DNA from: Ridgeia piscesae
Taxonomy: Eukaryota; Annelida; Polychaeta; Sabellida; Siboglinidae
Direction: 5' to 3'
Assembly: GCA_025642075.2 (NCBI GenBank)
Contig: JAODUO010001197.1
Location: forward strand, 189,001-253,000
DNA: 64,000 bases
Shown here: positions 49,334-63,127 of the stretch, piece after piece
Layout: each line of letters starts with the position of its first letter
Position numbering within the stretch: the stretch's first letter is position 1
Made by a program: the position numbers and the translations under genes
Notes under the pieces: generated by a model
Seen by the model: the letters and a program-made list of their open reading frames with translations, nothing else
Databases searched by the model: none
Told to the model about the DNA's origin: nothing

Positions 49334-49915
49334 GTGAGGGCGTGGAAATGTCTGGCAGGTGGGGAAACTATTCCCGATGTGACACCTACCATACTGATCT
49401 CATTCATAAATAAATGGGCAGTCCCGTAGTAGCTGTAAATTGTAACATTGTAACAATGGAATATTGGTAAGTACAAAGCCATCTAGTTGTGACACTGTTT
49501 CATGGGGACCTGGAATACAATTACTGCAGACAAACCTGTCCACCTATCATTTGGACAGATAAAACCTGTCTTGGATGGATATAACTATTGGTGTAGTGCA
49601 TGTATATTAGTATTTGATGACTGGACAAACGCCACCACACAACATTTCTGAATGCACTGAATATATTGTTGTCAGCATGATGTATTGTGTGTACTCTCTT
49701 GTGTGTTCTTGTTTTGTCTACAAATATTCATGTGCAATGAAAAAATATAGCAAAGTTTCCAACTAATATTCTGCTTATATCTATTAACTAAACACATGAA
49801 GACAACTTACAGGGACTCTCAAGAACTCATGCTAATATATGGGTTTTTTAATATGAAATCTGTGTTGCCAATTTCTATCATTAGTTTTTGGACAAATTCT
49901 TGCTATGAATCTAAC
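49334..49915. other. Intron 9 unique sequence
   Basis: AT-rich, nothing recognised before the 17-bp repeat. Confidence 0.5.
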
Positions 49916-49919
49916 ATTA

Positions 49920-50160
49920 AACTACCTAAGTGTTTATGTGTGATCTAAGTGTTTGTGTGTGATATATGTGTTTGTGTGTGATCTAAGTGTTTATGTGTGA
50001 TTTAAATGTTTCTTTGTGATCTAAGTGTTTCTGTGTGATCTAAATATTTGTGTGCGATCTAAATGTTTGTATGATCTAAGTGTTTCTGTGTGTGGGTGTG
50101 ATCTCTAACTGTTTGTGTGTGATCTCTAAGTGTTTGTTTGTGATCTAAGTGTTTGTGTGT
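49920..50160. repeat. 17-bp minisatellite (about 12 copies) before exon 10
   Basis: The unit is GTGTGATCTAAGTGTTT with many substitutions (ATATATGTG, CTCTAACTG). It ends about 40 bases before the exon 10 acceptor and does not include it. Confidence 0.88.
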
Positions 50161-50200
50161 GGTCGTGGCGGTCACTGTGTTCTCTGCTGTCCTCTGACAG

Positions 50201-50415
50201 ATCCGCCATGCGTCAGTGGACCGTCTGTTGGACAGACTCACAGACCTGCGCTTCCTCAGCATAGACTTCCTCAACACCTTCCTCCTCACCTACCGCGTCT
50301 TCACCACCGGCCACACAGTCCTCGAGGCTCTCACTCGGGTCTACCGCAACCCACAGTATGGCAACCTCGAGTCCAGCATGTCGACCCTCAACACAGCTCA
50401 TGAACCTTCACACAG
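50201..50415 (+). CDS. RASGRF: RasGRF exon 10: RasGEF-N (REM) domain
   Basis: Seventy-one residues plus two bases. [20 protein letters not shown] then [11 protein letters not shown] is the hallmark of the RasGRF REM domain (vertebrate [31 protein letters not shown]). The REM domain packs against and stabilises the downstream Cdc25 domain, which exchanges nucleotide on Ras. The later part ([13 protein letters not shown], then [10 protein letters not shown]) matches the vertebrate region more loosely. The acceptor is CCTCTGACAG ending at 50200. The donor GTGGGT at 50416 follows CCTTCACACAG, and this junction resembles the unit of the 9.2-kb array that begins here. Intron retention would stop at TAA 50423-50425. 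Confidence 0.95.
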
Positions 50416-53400
50416 GTGGGTATAAACACACAAGCCCTCTCACAGGTGTCAAAACACTTCACACAAGCCCTCTCACAGGTGTCAAAACACTTCACACCCA
50501 AGCCCTCTCACAGGTGTCAAAACACATCACACAAGCCCTCACAGGTGTCAAAACACTTCACACCAAGCCCTCTTACAGTTGTCAAAACACTTCACACACA
50601 AGCCCTCTCACAGGTGTCAAAACACATCACACAAGCCTCTCACAGGTGTCAAAACACATCACACAAGCCCTCTCACAGGTGTCAAAACACATCACACAAG
50701 CCCTCACAGGTGTCAAAACACATCACACAAGCCCTCTCACAGGTGTCAAAACACATCACACAAGCCCTCTCACAGGTGTCAAAACACATCACACAAGCCC
50801 TCACAGGTGTCAAAACACATCACACAAGCCCTCTCACAGGTGTCAAAACACATCACACAAGCCTCTCACAGGTGTCAAAACACTTCACACCCAAGCCCTC
50901 TCACAGGTGTCAAAACACTTCACACCCAAGCCCTCTCACAGGTGTCAAAACACATCACACAAGCCCTCACAGGTGTCAAAACACATCACACAAGCCCTCT
51001 CACAGGTGTCAAAACACTTCACACCCAAGCCCTCTCACAGGTGTCAAAACACTTCACACCCAAGCCCTCTCACAGGTGTCAAAACACATCACACAAGCCC
51101 TCTCACAGGTGTCAAAACACATCACACAAGCCCTCACAGGTGTCAAAACACTTCACACCCAAGCCCTCTCACAGGTGTCAAAACACTTCACACACAAGCC
51201 CTCTCACAGTTGTCAAAACACATCACACAAGCCCTCTCACAGGTGTCAAAACACTTCACACAAGCCCTCTCACAGGTGTCAAAACACATCACACAAGCCC
51301 TCTCACAGGTGTCAAAACACATCACACAAGCCCTCTCACAGGTGTCAAAACACTTCACACAATCCCTCTCACAGGTGTCAAAACATATCACACAAGCCCT
51401 CTCACAGTGTGTCAAAACACATCACACAAGCCCTCTCACAGGTGTCAAAACACATCACACAAGCCCTCACAGGTGTCAAAACATCACACCAAGCCCTCTC
51501 ACAGTTGTCAAAACACATCACACAAGCCCTCTCACAGGTGTCAAACACATCACACAAGCCCTCTCACATGGTTGTCAAAACACATCACACAAGCCCTCTC
51601 ACAGGTGTCTAAACACATCACACAAGCCCTCTCACATGGTGTCAAAACACATCACACAAGCCCTCTCACAGTGTCAAACACATCACACAAGCCCTTCACA
51701 GGTGTCAACACATCACACAAGCCCTCAAGGTGTCAAAACACATCACACAAGCCCTCTCACATGGTTGTCAAAACACATCACACAAGCCCTCTCACAGGTG
51801 TCAAAACACATCACACAAGCCCTCTCACAGGTGTCAAAACACATCACACAAGCCCTCCAAGGTGTTCAAAACACATCACACAAGCCCTCTCACAGGTGTC
51901 AAAACACATCACACAAGCCCTCTCACAGGTGTCAAAACACATCACACAAGCCCTCTCACAGGTGTCAAAACACATCACACAAGCCCTCTCACAGGTGTCA
52001 AAACACATCACACAAGCCCTCTCACAGGTGTCAAAACACATCACACAAGCCCTCTCACAGGTGTCAAAACACATCACACAAGCCCTCTCACAGGTGTCAA
52101 AACACCACACACAAGCCCTCTCACAGGTGTCAAAACACATCACACAAGCCCTCTCACATGTGTCAAAACACATCACACAAGCCCTCTCACAGGTGTCAAA
52201 ACACATCACACAAGCCCTCTCACAGGTGTCAAAACACATCACACAAGCCCTCTCACAGGTGTCAAAACACATCACACAAGCCCTCTCACAGGTGTCAAAA
52301 CACATCACACAAGCCCTCTCACATGTGTGTCTAAAACACTCACACAAGCCCTCTCACATGTTTGTCTAAACACATCACACAAGCCCTCTCACATGTGTGT
52401 CTAAACACATCACACAAGCCCTCTCACATGTGTGTCTAAACACATCACACAAGCCCTCTCACATGTGTGTCTAAACACATCACACAAGCCCTCTCACAGG
52501 TGTCAAAACACATCACACAAGCCCTCTCACAGTGTGTCAAACACATCACACAAGCCCTCTCACAGTGTGTCAAACACATCACACAAGCCCTCTCACAGTG
52601 TGTCAAAACACATCCCCACAAGCCCTCTCACAGTGTGTCAAACACATCACACAAGCCCTCTCACAGTGTGTCAAACACATCACACAAGCCCTCTCACAGT
52701 TGTCAAAACACATCACACAAGCCCTCTCACAGTGTGTCAAACACATCACACAAGCCCTCTCACAGGTGTCTAAAACATCACACAAGCCCTCTCACAGTGT
52801 GTCAAAACACATCACACAAGCCCTCTCACAGGTTGTCAAAACACATCACACAAGCCCTCTCACAGTGTGTCAAAACACATCACACAAGCCCTCTCACAGT
52901 GTGTCAAAACACATCACACAAGCCCTCTCACAGTGTGTCAAAACACATCACACAAGCCCTCTCACAGGTGTCAAAACACATCACACAAGCCCTCTCACAG
53001 GTGTCAAAACACATCACACAAGCCCTCTCACAGGTGTCAAAACACATCACACAAGCCCTCTCACAGTTGTCAAAACACATCACACAAGCCCTCTCACAGG
53101 TGTCAAAACACATCACACAAGCCCTCTCACAGGTGTCAAAACACATTCACACAAGCCCTCTCACAGGTGTCAAAACACATCACACAAGCCCTCTCACAGG
53201 TGTCAAAACACTTCACACACAAGCCCTCTCATAGGTTTCAAAACATATCACACAAGTCCTCTCACATGTGTGTCTAACACATCACACAAGCCCTCTCACA
53301 TGTGTGTCTTAACACATCACACAAGCCCTCTCACATGGTGTCTAAACACATCACACAAGCCCTCTCACATGGTGTCAAAACACATCACACAAGCCCTCTC

Positions 53401-56400
53401 ACAGTGTGTCAAAACACATCACACAAGCCCTCTCACAGGTGTCAAAACACATCACACAAGCCCTCTCACATGTGTCAAAACACATCACACAAGCCCTCTC
53501 ACAGGTGTCAAAACACATCACACAAGCCCTCTCACATGGTGTCTAAACACATCACACAAGCCCTCTCACATGTTGTCAAACACATCACACAAGCCCTCTC
53601 ACAGGTGTCTAAACACATCACACAAGCCCTCTCACATGGTGTCTAAACACATCACACAAGCCCTTCACAGGTGTCAAACACATCACACAAGCCCTCTCAC
53701 AGGTGTCTAAACACATCACACAAGCCCTCTCACAGTGTGTCTAAACACATTCACACAAGCCCTCTCACAGTGTGTCTAAACACATTTACACAAGCCCTCT
53801 CACATGGTGTCAAACACATCACACAAGCCCTCTCACAGTTGTCTAAACACATCACACAAGCCCTCTCAGTTGTCTAAACACATCACACAAGCCCTCTCAC
53901 AGTGTCAAACACACTCACACAAGCCCTCTCACAGTGTGTCTAAAACACATCACACAAGCCCTCTCACATGTGTGTCAAAACACATCACACAAGCCCTCTC
54001 ACATGTGTGTCAAACACATCACACAAGCCCTCTCACATGTGTGTCTAAACACATCACACAAGCCCTCTCACATGTGTGTCTAAACACATCACACAAGCCC
54101 TCTCACAGGTGTCAAAACACATCACACAAGCCCTCTCACAGGTGTCAAAACACATCACACAAGCCCTCTCACAGGTGTCAAAACACATCACACAAGCCCT
54201 CTCACATGTGTGTCAAACACATCACACAAGCCCTCTCACAGTGTGTCAAACACATCACACAAGCCCTCTCACAGGTGTCAAACACATCACACAAGCCCTC
54301 TCACAGGTGTCAAAACACATCACACAAGCCCTCTCACAGGTGTCAAAACACATCACACAAGCCCTCTCACAGGTGTCAAAACACATCACACACAAGCCCT
54401 CTCACAGGTGTGTCAAAACACATCACACAAGTCCTCTCACATGTGTGTCTTAACACATCACACAAGCCCTCTCACATGTGTGTCTAAACACATCACACAA
54501 GCCCTCTCACATGTGTGTCTAAACACTCACACAAGCCCTCTCACATGTTGTCTAAACACATCACACAAGCCCTCTCACATGTGTGTCTAAACACATCACA
54601 CAAGCCCTCTCACAGTGTGTCTAAACACATCACACAAGCCCTCTCACAGTTGTCAAACACATCACACAAGCCCTCTCACATGTGTGTCTAAACACATCAC
54701 ACAAGCCCTCTCACATGTTGTCTAAACACATCACACAAGCCCTCTCACATGGTGTCTAAACACATCACACAAGCCCTCTCACATGTGTCTAAACATCACA
54801 CAAGCCCTCTCAAGGTGTCAAACACATCACACAAGCCCTCTCACATGTTGTCTAAACACATCACACAAGCCCTCTCACATGTGTGTCAAAACACTCACAC
54901 AAGCCCTCTCACATGTGTGTCTAAACACATCACACAAGCCCTCTCACATGTGTGTCTAAACACATTCACACAAGCCCTCTCACATGTGTGTCTAAAACAT
55001 CACACAAGCCCTCTCACATGGTGTCTAAACACATCACACAAGCCCTCTCACATGTGTGTCTAAACACATCCACACAAGCCCTCTCACAGTGTGTCTAAAC
55101 ACATCACACAAGCCCTCTCACATGTTGTCTAAACACATCACACAAGCCCTTCACATGGTGTCTAAACACTCCACAAGCCCTCTCACATGTTGTCTAAACA
55201 CATCACACAAGCCTCTCCATGTGTCTAAAACACATCACACAAGCCCTCTCACAGTGTGTCTAAACACATCACACAAGCCCTCTCACATGTGTGTCTAAAC
55301 ACATCACACAAGCCCTCTCACAGTTGTCTAAACATTCACACAAGCCCTCTCACAGGTGTCTAAACACATCACACAAGCCCTCTCACATGTGTGTCTAAAC
55401 ACATCACACAAGCCCTCTCACATGTTGTCTAAACACATCACACAAGCCCTCTCACATGTGTGTCTAAACACATCACACAAGCCCTCTCACATGTGTGTCT
55501 AAACACATCACACAAGCCCTCTCACATGTGTGTCTAAACACATCACACAAGCCCTCTCACATGTGTGTCTAAACACATCACACAAGCCCTCTCACATGTG
55601 TCTAAACACACACACAAGCCCTCTCACATGTGTGTCTAAACACATCACACAAGCCCTCTCACATGTGTGTCTAAACACATCACACAAGCCCTCTCACAGT
55701 GTGTCTAAACACATCACACAAAACCCTCTCACATGTGTGTCTAAACACATCACACAAGCCCTCTCACATGTGTGTCTAAACACATCACACAAGCCCTCTC
55801 ACATGTGTGTCTAAACACATCACACAAGCCCTCTCACATGTTTGTCTAAACACATCACACAAGCCCTCTCACATGTGTGTCTAAACACATCACACAAGCC
55901 CTCTCACATGTGTGTCTAAACACATCACACAAGCCCTCTCACATGTGTGTCTAAACACATCACACAAGCCCTCTCACAGGTGTCAAAACACTTCACACAC
56001 AAGCCCTCTCACAGGTGTCAAAACACTTCACACACAAGTCCTCTCATAGGTGTCAAAACATATCACACAAGTCCTCTCATATGTGTGTCTAAACAATCAC
56101 ACAAGCCCTCTCACAGTGTGTCAAAACACATCACACAAGCCCTCTCACAGGTGTCAAAACACATCACACAAGCCCTCTCACAGGTGTCAAAACACATCAC
56201 ACAAGCCCTCTCACAGGTGTCAAAACACATCACACACAAGCCCTCTCACAGGTGTCAAAACACATCACACAAGCCCTCTCACAGGTGTCAAACACATTCA
56301 CACAAGCCCTCTCACAGTGTGTCTAAACACATCACACAAGCCCTCTCACATGTGTGTCTAAACACATCACACAAGCCCTCTCACATGTGTGTCTAAACAC

Positions 56401-59400
56401 ATCACACAAGCCCTCTCACATGTTTGTCTAAACACATCACACAAGCCCTCTCACATGTGTGTCTAAACACTCACACAAGCCCTCTCACATGTGTGTCTAA
56501 ACACATCACACAAGCCCTCTCACATGTGTGTCTTAACACATCACACAAGCCCTCTCACATGTGTGTCTAACACATCACACAAGCCCTCTCACATGTTTGT
56601 CTAAACACACTCACACAAGCCCTGTCACATGTGTGTCTAAACACATCACACAAGCCCTCTCACATGTGTGTCTAAACACATCACACAAGCCCTCTCACAT
56701 GTGTGTCTAAACACATCACACAAGCCCTCTCACATGTGTGTCTAAACACATCACACAAGCCCTCTCACATGTGTGTCTAAACACATCACACAAGCCCTCT
56801 CACATGTTTGTCTTAACATGTGTGTCTAACACATCACACAAGCCCTCTCACATGTTTGTCTAAACACATCACACAAGCCCTGTCATATGTGTGTCTAACA
56901 CATCACACAAGCCCTCTCACATGTGTGTCTAAACACATCACACAAAGCCCTCTCACATGTGTGTCTAAACACATCACACAAGCCCTCTCACATGTGTGTC
57001 TAAACACATCACACAAGCCCTCTCACATGTGTGTCTAAACACATCTCACACAAGCCCTCTCACAGGTGTGTCTAAACACATCACACAAGCCCTCTCACAG
57101 GTGTGTCTAAACACATCACACAAGCCCTCTCACATGTGTGTCTAAACACATCACACAAGCCCTCTCACATGTGTGTCTAAACACATCACACAAGCCCTCT
57201 CACATGTTTGTCTAAACACATCACACAAGCCCTCTCACATGTGTGTCTAAACACATCACACAAGCCCTCTCACATGTGTGTCTAAACACATCACACAAGC
57301 CCTCTCACATGTGTTGTCTAAACACATCACACAAGCCCTCTCACATGTGTGTCTAAACACATCACACAAGCCCTCTCACAGTTGTGTCTAAACACATCAC
57401 ACACAAGCCCTCTCACAGTTGTGTCTAAACACATCACACACAAGCCCTCTCACAGTTGTGTCTAAACACATCACACACAAGCCCTCTCACATGTGTGTCT
57501 AAACACATCACACAAGCCCTCTCACATGTGTGTCTAAACACATCACACAAGCCCTCTCACATGTGTTTTCTAAACACATCCCCACAAGCCCTCTCACATG
57601 TTTTGTCTAAACACATCACACAAAGCCCTCTCACATGTTTTGTCTAAACACATCACACAAGCCCTCTCACATGTGTGTCTAAACACATCACACAAGCCCT
57701 CTCACAGTTGTGTCTAAACACATCACCCACAAGCCCTCTCACAGTTGTGTCTAAACACATCACACACAAGCCCTCTCACAGTTGTGTCTAAACACATCAC
57801 ACACAAGCCCTCTCACAGTTGTGTCTAAACACATCACACACAAGCCCTCTCACAGTTGTGTCTAAACACATCACACAAGCCCTCTCACATGTGTGTCTAA
57901 ACACATCACACAAGCCCTATCACATGTGTGTCTATAAACACATCACACAAGCCCTCTCACAGGTGTGTCTATAAACACATCACACAACCCTCTCACATGT
58001 GTGTCTAAACACATCACACAAGCCCTCTCACATGTGTGTCTAAACACATCACACAAGCCCTCTCACAGGTGTGTCTAAACACATCACACAAGCCCTCTCA
58101 CATGTGTGTCTAAACACATCACACAAGCCCTCTCACATGTGTGTCTAAACACATCACACAAGCCCTCTCACAGGTGTGTCTAAACACATCACACAAACCC
58201 TCACATGTGTGTCTAAACACATCACACAAGCCCTCTCACATGTGTGTCTAAACACATCACACAAACCCTCTCACATGTGTGTCTAAACACATCACACAAG
58301 CCCTCTCACATGTGTGTCTAAACACATCACACAAGCCCTCTCACATGTGTGTCTAAACACATCACACAAGCCCTCTCACATGTGTGTCTAAACACATCAC
58401 ACAAGCCCTCTCACAGGTGTGTCTAAACACATCACACAAGCCCTCTCACATGTGTTGTCTAAACACATCACACAAGCCCTCTCACATGTGTGTCTAAACA
58501 CATCACACAAGCCCTCTCACATGTGTGTCTAAACACATCACACAAGCCCTCTCACATGTGTGTCTAAACACATCACACAAGCCCTCTCACAGGTGTGTCT
58601 AAAACATCACACAAGCCCTTCACATGTGTGTCTTAAACACATCAGCAAAAAAACAAGCCCTCTCACATGTGTGTCTAAACACATCACACAAGCCCTCTCA
58701 CAGTGTGTGTCTAAACACATCACACAAGCCCTCTCACAGGTGTGTCTAAACACATCACACAAGCCCTCTCACATGTGTGTCTAAACACATCACACAAGCC
58801 CTCTCACAGGTGTGTCTAAACACATCACACAAGCCCTCTCAGGGTGTGTCTAAACACATCACACAAGCCCTCTCACATGTGTGTCTAAACACATCACACA
58901 AGCCCTCTCACATGTGTGTCTAAACACATCACACAAGCCCTCTCACAGGTGTGTCTAAACACATCACACAAGCCCTCTCACATGTTTGTCTAAAACATCA
59001 CACAAGCCCTCTCACAGGTGTGTCTAAACACATCACACAAGCCCTCTCACAGGTGTGTCTAAACACATCACACAAGCCCTCTCACGTGTGTGTCTAAACA
59101 CATCACACAAACCCTCTCACATGTGTGTCTAAACACATCACACAAGCCCTCTCAGGGTGTGTCTAAACACATCACACAAGCCCTCTCACATGTGTGTCTA
59201 AACCCATCACACAAGCCCTCTCACAGGTGTGTCTAAACACATCACACAATCCCTCACAGGTGTGTCTAAACACATCACACAAGCCCTCTCACAGGTGTGT
59301 CTAAACACATCACACAAGCCCTCTCACAGGTGTGTCTTTAAACACATCACACAAGCCCTCTCACATGTGTGTCTAAACACATCACACAAGCCCTCTCACA

Positions 59401-59613
59401 TGTGTGTCTAAACACATCACACAAGCCCTCTCACAGGTGTGTCTAAACACATCACACAAGCCCTCTCACATGTGTGTCTAAACACATCACACAAGCCCTC
59501 TCACGGTGTGTCTAAACACATCACACAAGCCCTCTCACAGGTGTCTAAACACATCACACAAGCCCTCTCACATGTGTGTCTAAACACATCACACAAGCCC
59601 TCTCACATGTGGG
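50405..59613 (+). repeat. 33/35-bp minisatellite seeded by the exon 10 splice donor (about 270 copies, 9.2 kb)
   Basis: Exon 10 ends CCTTCACACAG and the intron begins GTGGGTATAAACACACAAGC. The array unit is CCCTCTCACAG followed by GTGTCAAAACACATCACACA and AG, the same layout with a few changes, so the proximal copies repeat a donor-like CACAG/GTGT. Proximal units (50.4-52.3 kb) have the CAGGTGTCAAAAC form. Intermediate units mix CAGTGTGTC. Distal units (from about 54 kb) are CATGTGTGTCTAAAC (35 bp), without AG/GT, and a CAGGTGTGTCTAAAC form reappears from 57 kb. The array ends at about 59613. Confidence 0.95.
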
Positions 59614-59864
59614 GTCAATTACTTCAGAAACAACTTCTGAAGTAGAGCTATCCTTTTTACAGCAGAGTCAAAGTCAGAATCGTCTTAATTATGAGATTTC
59701 ACTATGACCTCCCACTTAAACATAACTACTGACTCGACACTGTGGACTGTAGTTGGTCTTTGCTAACTCCTTTAGCTGTACAAGACCCAGAAATGTTTGT
59801 TGTGTCCTGTTGACATGTTCCATGTATAGAGGGCGCCACTAAGGTGTTGGCTTGTACGTTTCAG
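59614..59864. other. Intron 10 end
   Basis: Unique 250-base stretch between the array and the exon 11 acceptor. Nothing recognised. Confidence 0.5.
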
Positions 59865-60082
59865 ACACTCGTTTGACCACGTTGAGTCACCCTCCCCCAC
59901 TACCTCGAGTCCACCCCCTATGTCCCAGATAGAGTTCAGTAACCTGCCCCCTTCTGACTCGACCCACCTCATCAAGCCCCAGGCAGAGAAGCTGAGGCGC
60001 ATCAGCACTGGCAGCATGGACATAGACGTGATCAGTGAGAAACAGACACATCTACACAGCACAGGCAGTGGCTTCATCAAGT
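59865..60082 (+). CDS. RASGRF: RasGRF exon 11: REM-Cdc25 linker with RRIS site
   Basis: Seventy-two residues after a shared Arg, beginning HSFDHVESPSPTTSSPPPMS and containing EKLRRISTGSMD. This disordered, Ser/Pro-rich stretch sits where RasGRF proteins have a poorly conserved linker. RRIS fits the protein kinase A consensus RRxS; vertebrate RasGRF1 has a known PKA site, RRMS, in its linker, so this may be its counterpart (inference). The acceptor is TGTACGTTTCAG ending at 59864; the donor GTACGT at 60083 follows one base of a split Tyr codon. Homology alone would not prove it; phase continuity on both sides does most of the work. Confidence 0.82.
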
Positions 60083-60899
60083 GTACGTACCAAGTCATTC
60101 TACACGCATGTAACTGTCACCAGTTGATCACTCTGCCATGTCACATTTGTCTGTGTCACAATTAGAATTACGCATGTGTCATCTGTCACGTTTTCCGTTT
60201 GTCAGCAATGTTGATAATGGTTGTACGTCAGTTACATTACCACTGTGGAATGACATCTCAGAAAACAACCATTTCTGCATCCAGGTATCACTTTAAAAAA
60301 CTTGTTTGATTTTTTTCATAAAGAAAAAGCATGGAGGCAAGAATTTTACTAGAATGTACAACTGAATGTGTGATTACTCCATGGATTCTGTATCCATTAC
60401 ATTTTGTCAATATAATATTAGCACAGAATGTGACAGAAGCCACTACAATTGGTGTCATAATACTACTCTGTAGTTTTGGTACTTTTTAGTTTGATGTAGG
60501 ATTTTACTAGCATTTAAATATTGTTTTTATTTTGAAGTATTTTTGCTTCCAAATGAAAACAATATTTAAAACAGAAAAATCCTACTTCAAAATAAAAGGT
60601 CTAGTGTCTAAGTGTTTAAATATTGGTTGACACTGACAGTTTTATTTGAATAAATAAATGTAATGTTTATAAACTGTCACCTTTGTAACTAAGCTACCAT
60701 AAATAATTTTTTTATTGAATTGAATATGCTCTTGATTCAGAGATATTCTCTGGAAGCCATTGTGCATATGTAAAATCACACAATTTTCAATTATAATATA
60801 ATATACACCAATACTCTGCATATATGCAACACCGAGAATATGAAAAATTCTTTTATTTATATGCGATTTCAAACTGTTTATGTAATTATCCATTTCCAG
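60083..60899. other. Intron 11
   Basis: AT-rich, unique, ending in the exon 12 acceptor. AATATTGTTTTTATTTTGAA (about 60517) and its near-complement about 30 bases later form a possible hairpin. Confidence 0.5.
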
Positions 60900-61637
60900 A
60901 TGAAAGATCAGCTGCCAATGAGACAAAGATGGATTCATGTCTGCTTGAAACTCCAAAGATGAAACTTGCTCCAATCGCATCGTGCGAGACACTTTGTGAA
61001 ACAACGGACCTACTTGGGGAGATCGTTGAGTCGTCCGAATCATCAGACTCAGCCGACGATCTCGCCATGACGACCGCCGCAATAACAATCACGACAACTC
61101 CAACAATGTTTGAGTCGGCCAACAATAATGGTGAAAAACATGTCTCATTTGACTTCACACCATCAGAGTCGTCGACCGATCCCACTGAGGACGAGATCAT
61201 ACTTGACGTACCGAGGAGTATGTTGTCGTCGACAGAAACACTGACTAGCAACCAGCCGAGTCCACACAACCTGAGCACGTCTGTCAGTTCAGACACATTA
61301 GTGCCAGGGTCGCCGTGTTCCCTGTCCAACGCTCCCTTCTCTAGCCTCAAGCCTGTACACTTGAAGTATGGGTTTCAACGAAAGTGTGTGTCGTCGTCCC
61401 CCGACCGGACCGCCGACATGAACCAGCTGGACGCACTGGCACTGTCTCCTGCGACCAGTCCCAAGTTGCGCTGTGCCCCGTCGCCGGTGCGGACACGTAG
61501 TTCATTCCCCGACACCGGGACGTCACCGGTGCTCATACGGCACCAGGGCAGCCCAAAGCTGCCCCGGGCACCATCGCCAATTAGTTATAGCTTCTCTTCG
61601 CCCAACATCATCACATCATTAGCAAAATCTAGAACAG
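60900..61637 (+). CDS. RASGRF: RasGRF exon 12: long Ser/Thr/Pro-rich linker
   Basis: The largest exon: Tyr (split) plus 245 residues plus one base. It has no folded domain that I recognise. Features visible are an acidic Ser cluster (VESSESSDSADD), a Thr tract (TAAITITTTPTMF), and many SP/TP sites near the end (LSPATSPK, APSPVR, GSPKLPRAPSP). Such sites suit proline-directed kinases and CK2-like kinases. Codon use is clearly coding, with no stop over 738 bases beside stop-rich introns. The acceptor CATTTCCAG ends at 60899; the donor GTAAGT at 61638 follows AGAACAG. In vertebrate RasGRF the same interval is also long and Ser/Pro-rich but aligns poorly. Confidence 0.88.
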
Positions 61638-61857
61638 GTAAGTTTACACATTGTGAGTGTGGGTAGAGGGAAGAGGGCGCGTGTGTGACATGTCTCAGCC
61701 ACACCAGCCACAGAGCGCCTCTAGGTGCTGTCAGCTGGTGGAGTGAGTTGTCACACACAGTCTCTCCTGGGGAACATGGGTAAATGAGATATTGTTGAAT
61801 GTTGTACAGGTTGCAGTGTGTCAGATAACATAACAGTACATGTAGTATGGTGCTAGT

Positions 61858-63127
61858 CATCTGACAGTACTGTGTTGCAGGTAACTGATAGTGCTGTGTC
61901 ACAGATAACCGACAGTACTCTGTTGCAGATAACCGACAGTACTCTGTTGCAGATAACCGACAGTACTCTGTTGCAGATAACCGACAGTACTCTGTTGCAG
62001 ATAACCGACAGTACTCTGTTGCAGATAACCGACAGTGCTGTGTTGCAGCTAACCGACAGTGCCGTGTTGCAGCTAACCGACAGTGCTGTGTTGCAGATAA
62101 CCGACAGTGCTGTGTTGCAGCTAACCGACAGTGCCGTGTTGCAGATAACCGATAGTGCTGTGTTGCAGGTAATCGACAGTATTGTGTTGCAGGTAACCGA
62201 CAGTGCTGTATTGCAGATAACCACCAGTACTGTGTTGCAGGTAACTGATAGTACTGTGTTGCAGATAACCAACAGTGCTGTATTGCAGATAACCGACAGT
62301 GCTGTATTGCAGATAACCACCAGTACTGTGTTGCAGGTAACTGATAGTACTGTGTTGCAGATAACCAACAGTGCTGTATTGCAGATAACCGACAGTGCTG
62401 TGTTGCAGATAACCAACAGTGCTGTATTGCAGATAACCACCAGTACTGTGTTGCAGGTAACTGATAGTACTGTGTTGCAGATAACCAACAGTGCTGTGTT
62501 GCAGGTAACTGATAGTACTGTGTTGCAGATAACCGACAGTACTGTGTTGCAGGTAACTGATAGTACTGTGTTGCAGATAACCAACAGTGCTGTGTTGCAG
62601 ATAACCAACAGTGCTGTATTGCAGATAACCGACAGTGCTGTATTGCAGATAACCACCAGTACTGTGTTGCAGGTAACTGATAGTACTGTGTTGCAGATAA
62701 CCGACAGTGCTGTGTTGCAGATAACCAACAGTGCTGTATTGCAGATAACCGACAGTGCTGTGTTGCAGATAACCAACAGTACTGTGTTGCAGATAACCAA
62801 CAGTGCTGTGATGCAGATAACCGACAGTGCTGTGTTGCAGATAACCAACAGTACTGTGTTGCAGGTAACTGATAGTACTGTGTTGCAGGTAACTGACAGT
62901 ACTGTGTTGCAGGTAACTGACAGTACTGTGTTGCAGGTAACGACAGTACTGTGTTGCAGGTAACCGATAGTACTGTGTTGCAGGTAACTGACAGTACTGT
63001 GTTGCAGGTAACTGACAGTACTGTGTTGCAGGTAACTGGTAGTACTGTGTTGCAAGTAACCGGTAGTACTGTGTTGCAGGTAACTGGTAGTACTGTGTTG
63101 CAAGTAACCGGTAGTACTGTGTTGCAG
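61858..63127 (+). repeat. 24-bp minisatellite seeded by the exon 13 splice acceptor (about 53 copies)
   Basis: The unit is GTACTGTGTTGCAG followed by GTAACTGATA. The last copy supplies the acceptor TGTGTTGCAG of exon 13, which continues GTAAGCGG. Distal copies (61.9-62.8 kb) have CAGATAACC; proximal ones have CAGGTAACT, nearer to the true junction. In the exon 13 frame the copies contain TGA or TAG, so upstream acceptors would bring in stops; the long frames through the array are in other frames. Confidence 0.94.

Noticed and set aside
50358..59645. Long His/Lys/Ser/Pro-rich frames (up to 658 codons)
   Set aside because: 33-bp units read through; the real exon 10 frame stops ten bases after its donor.
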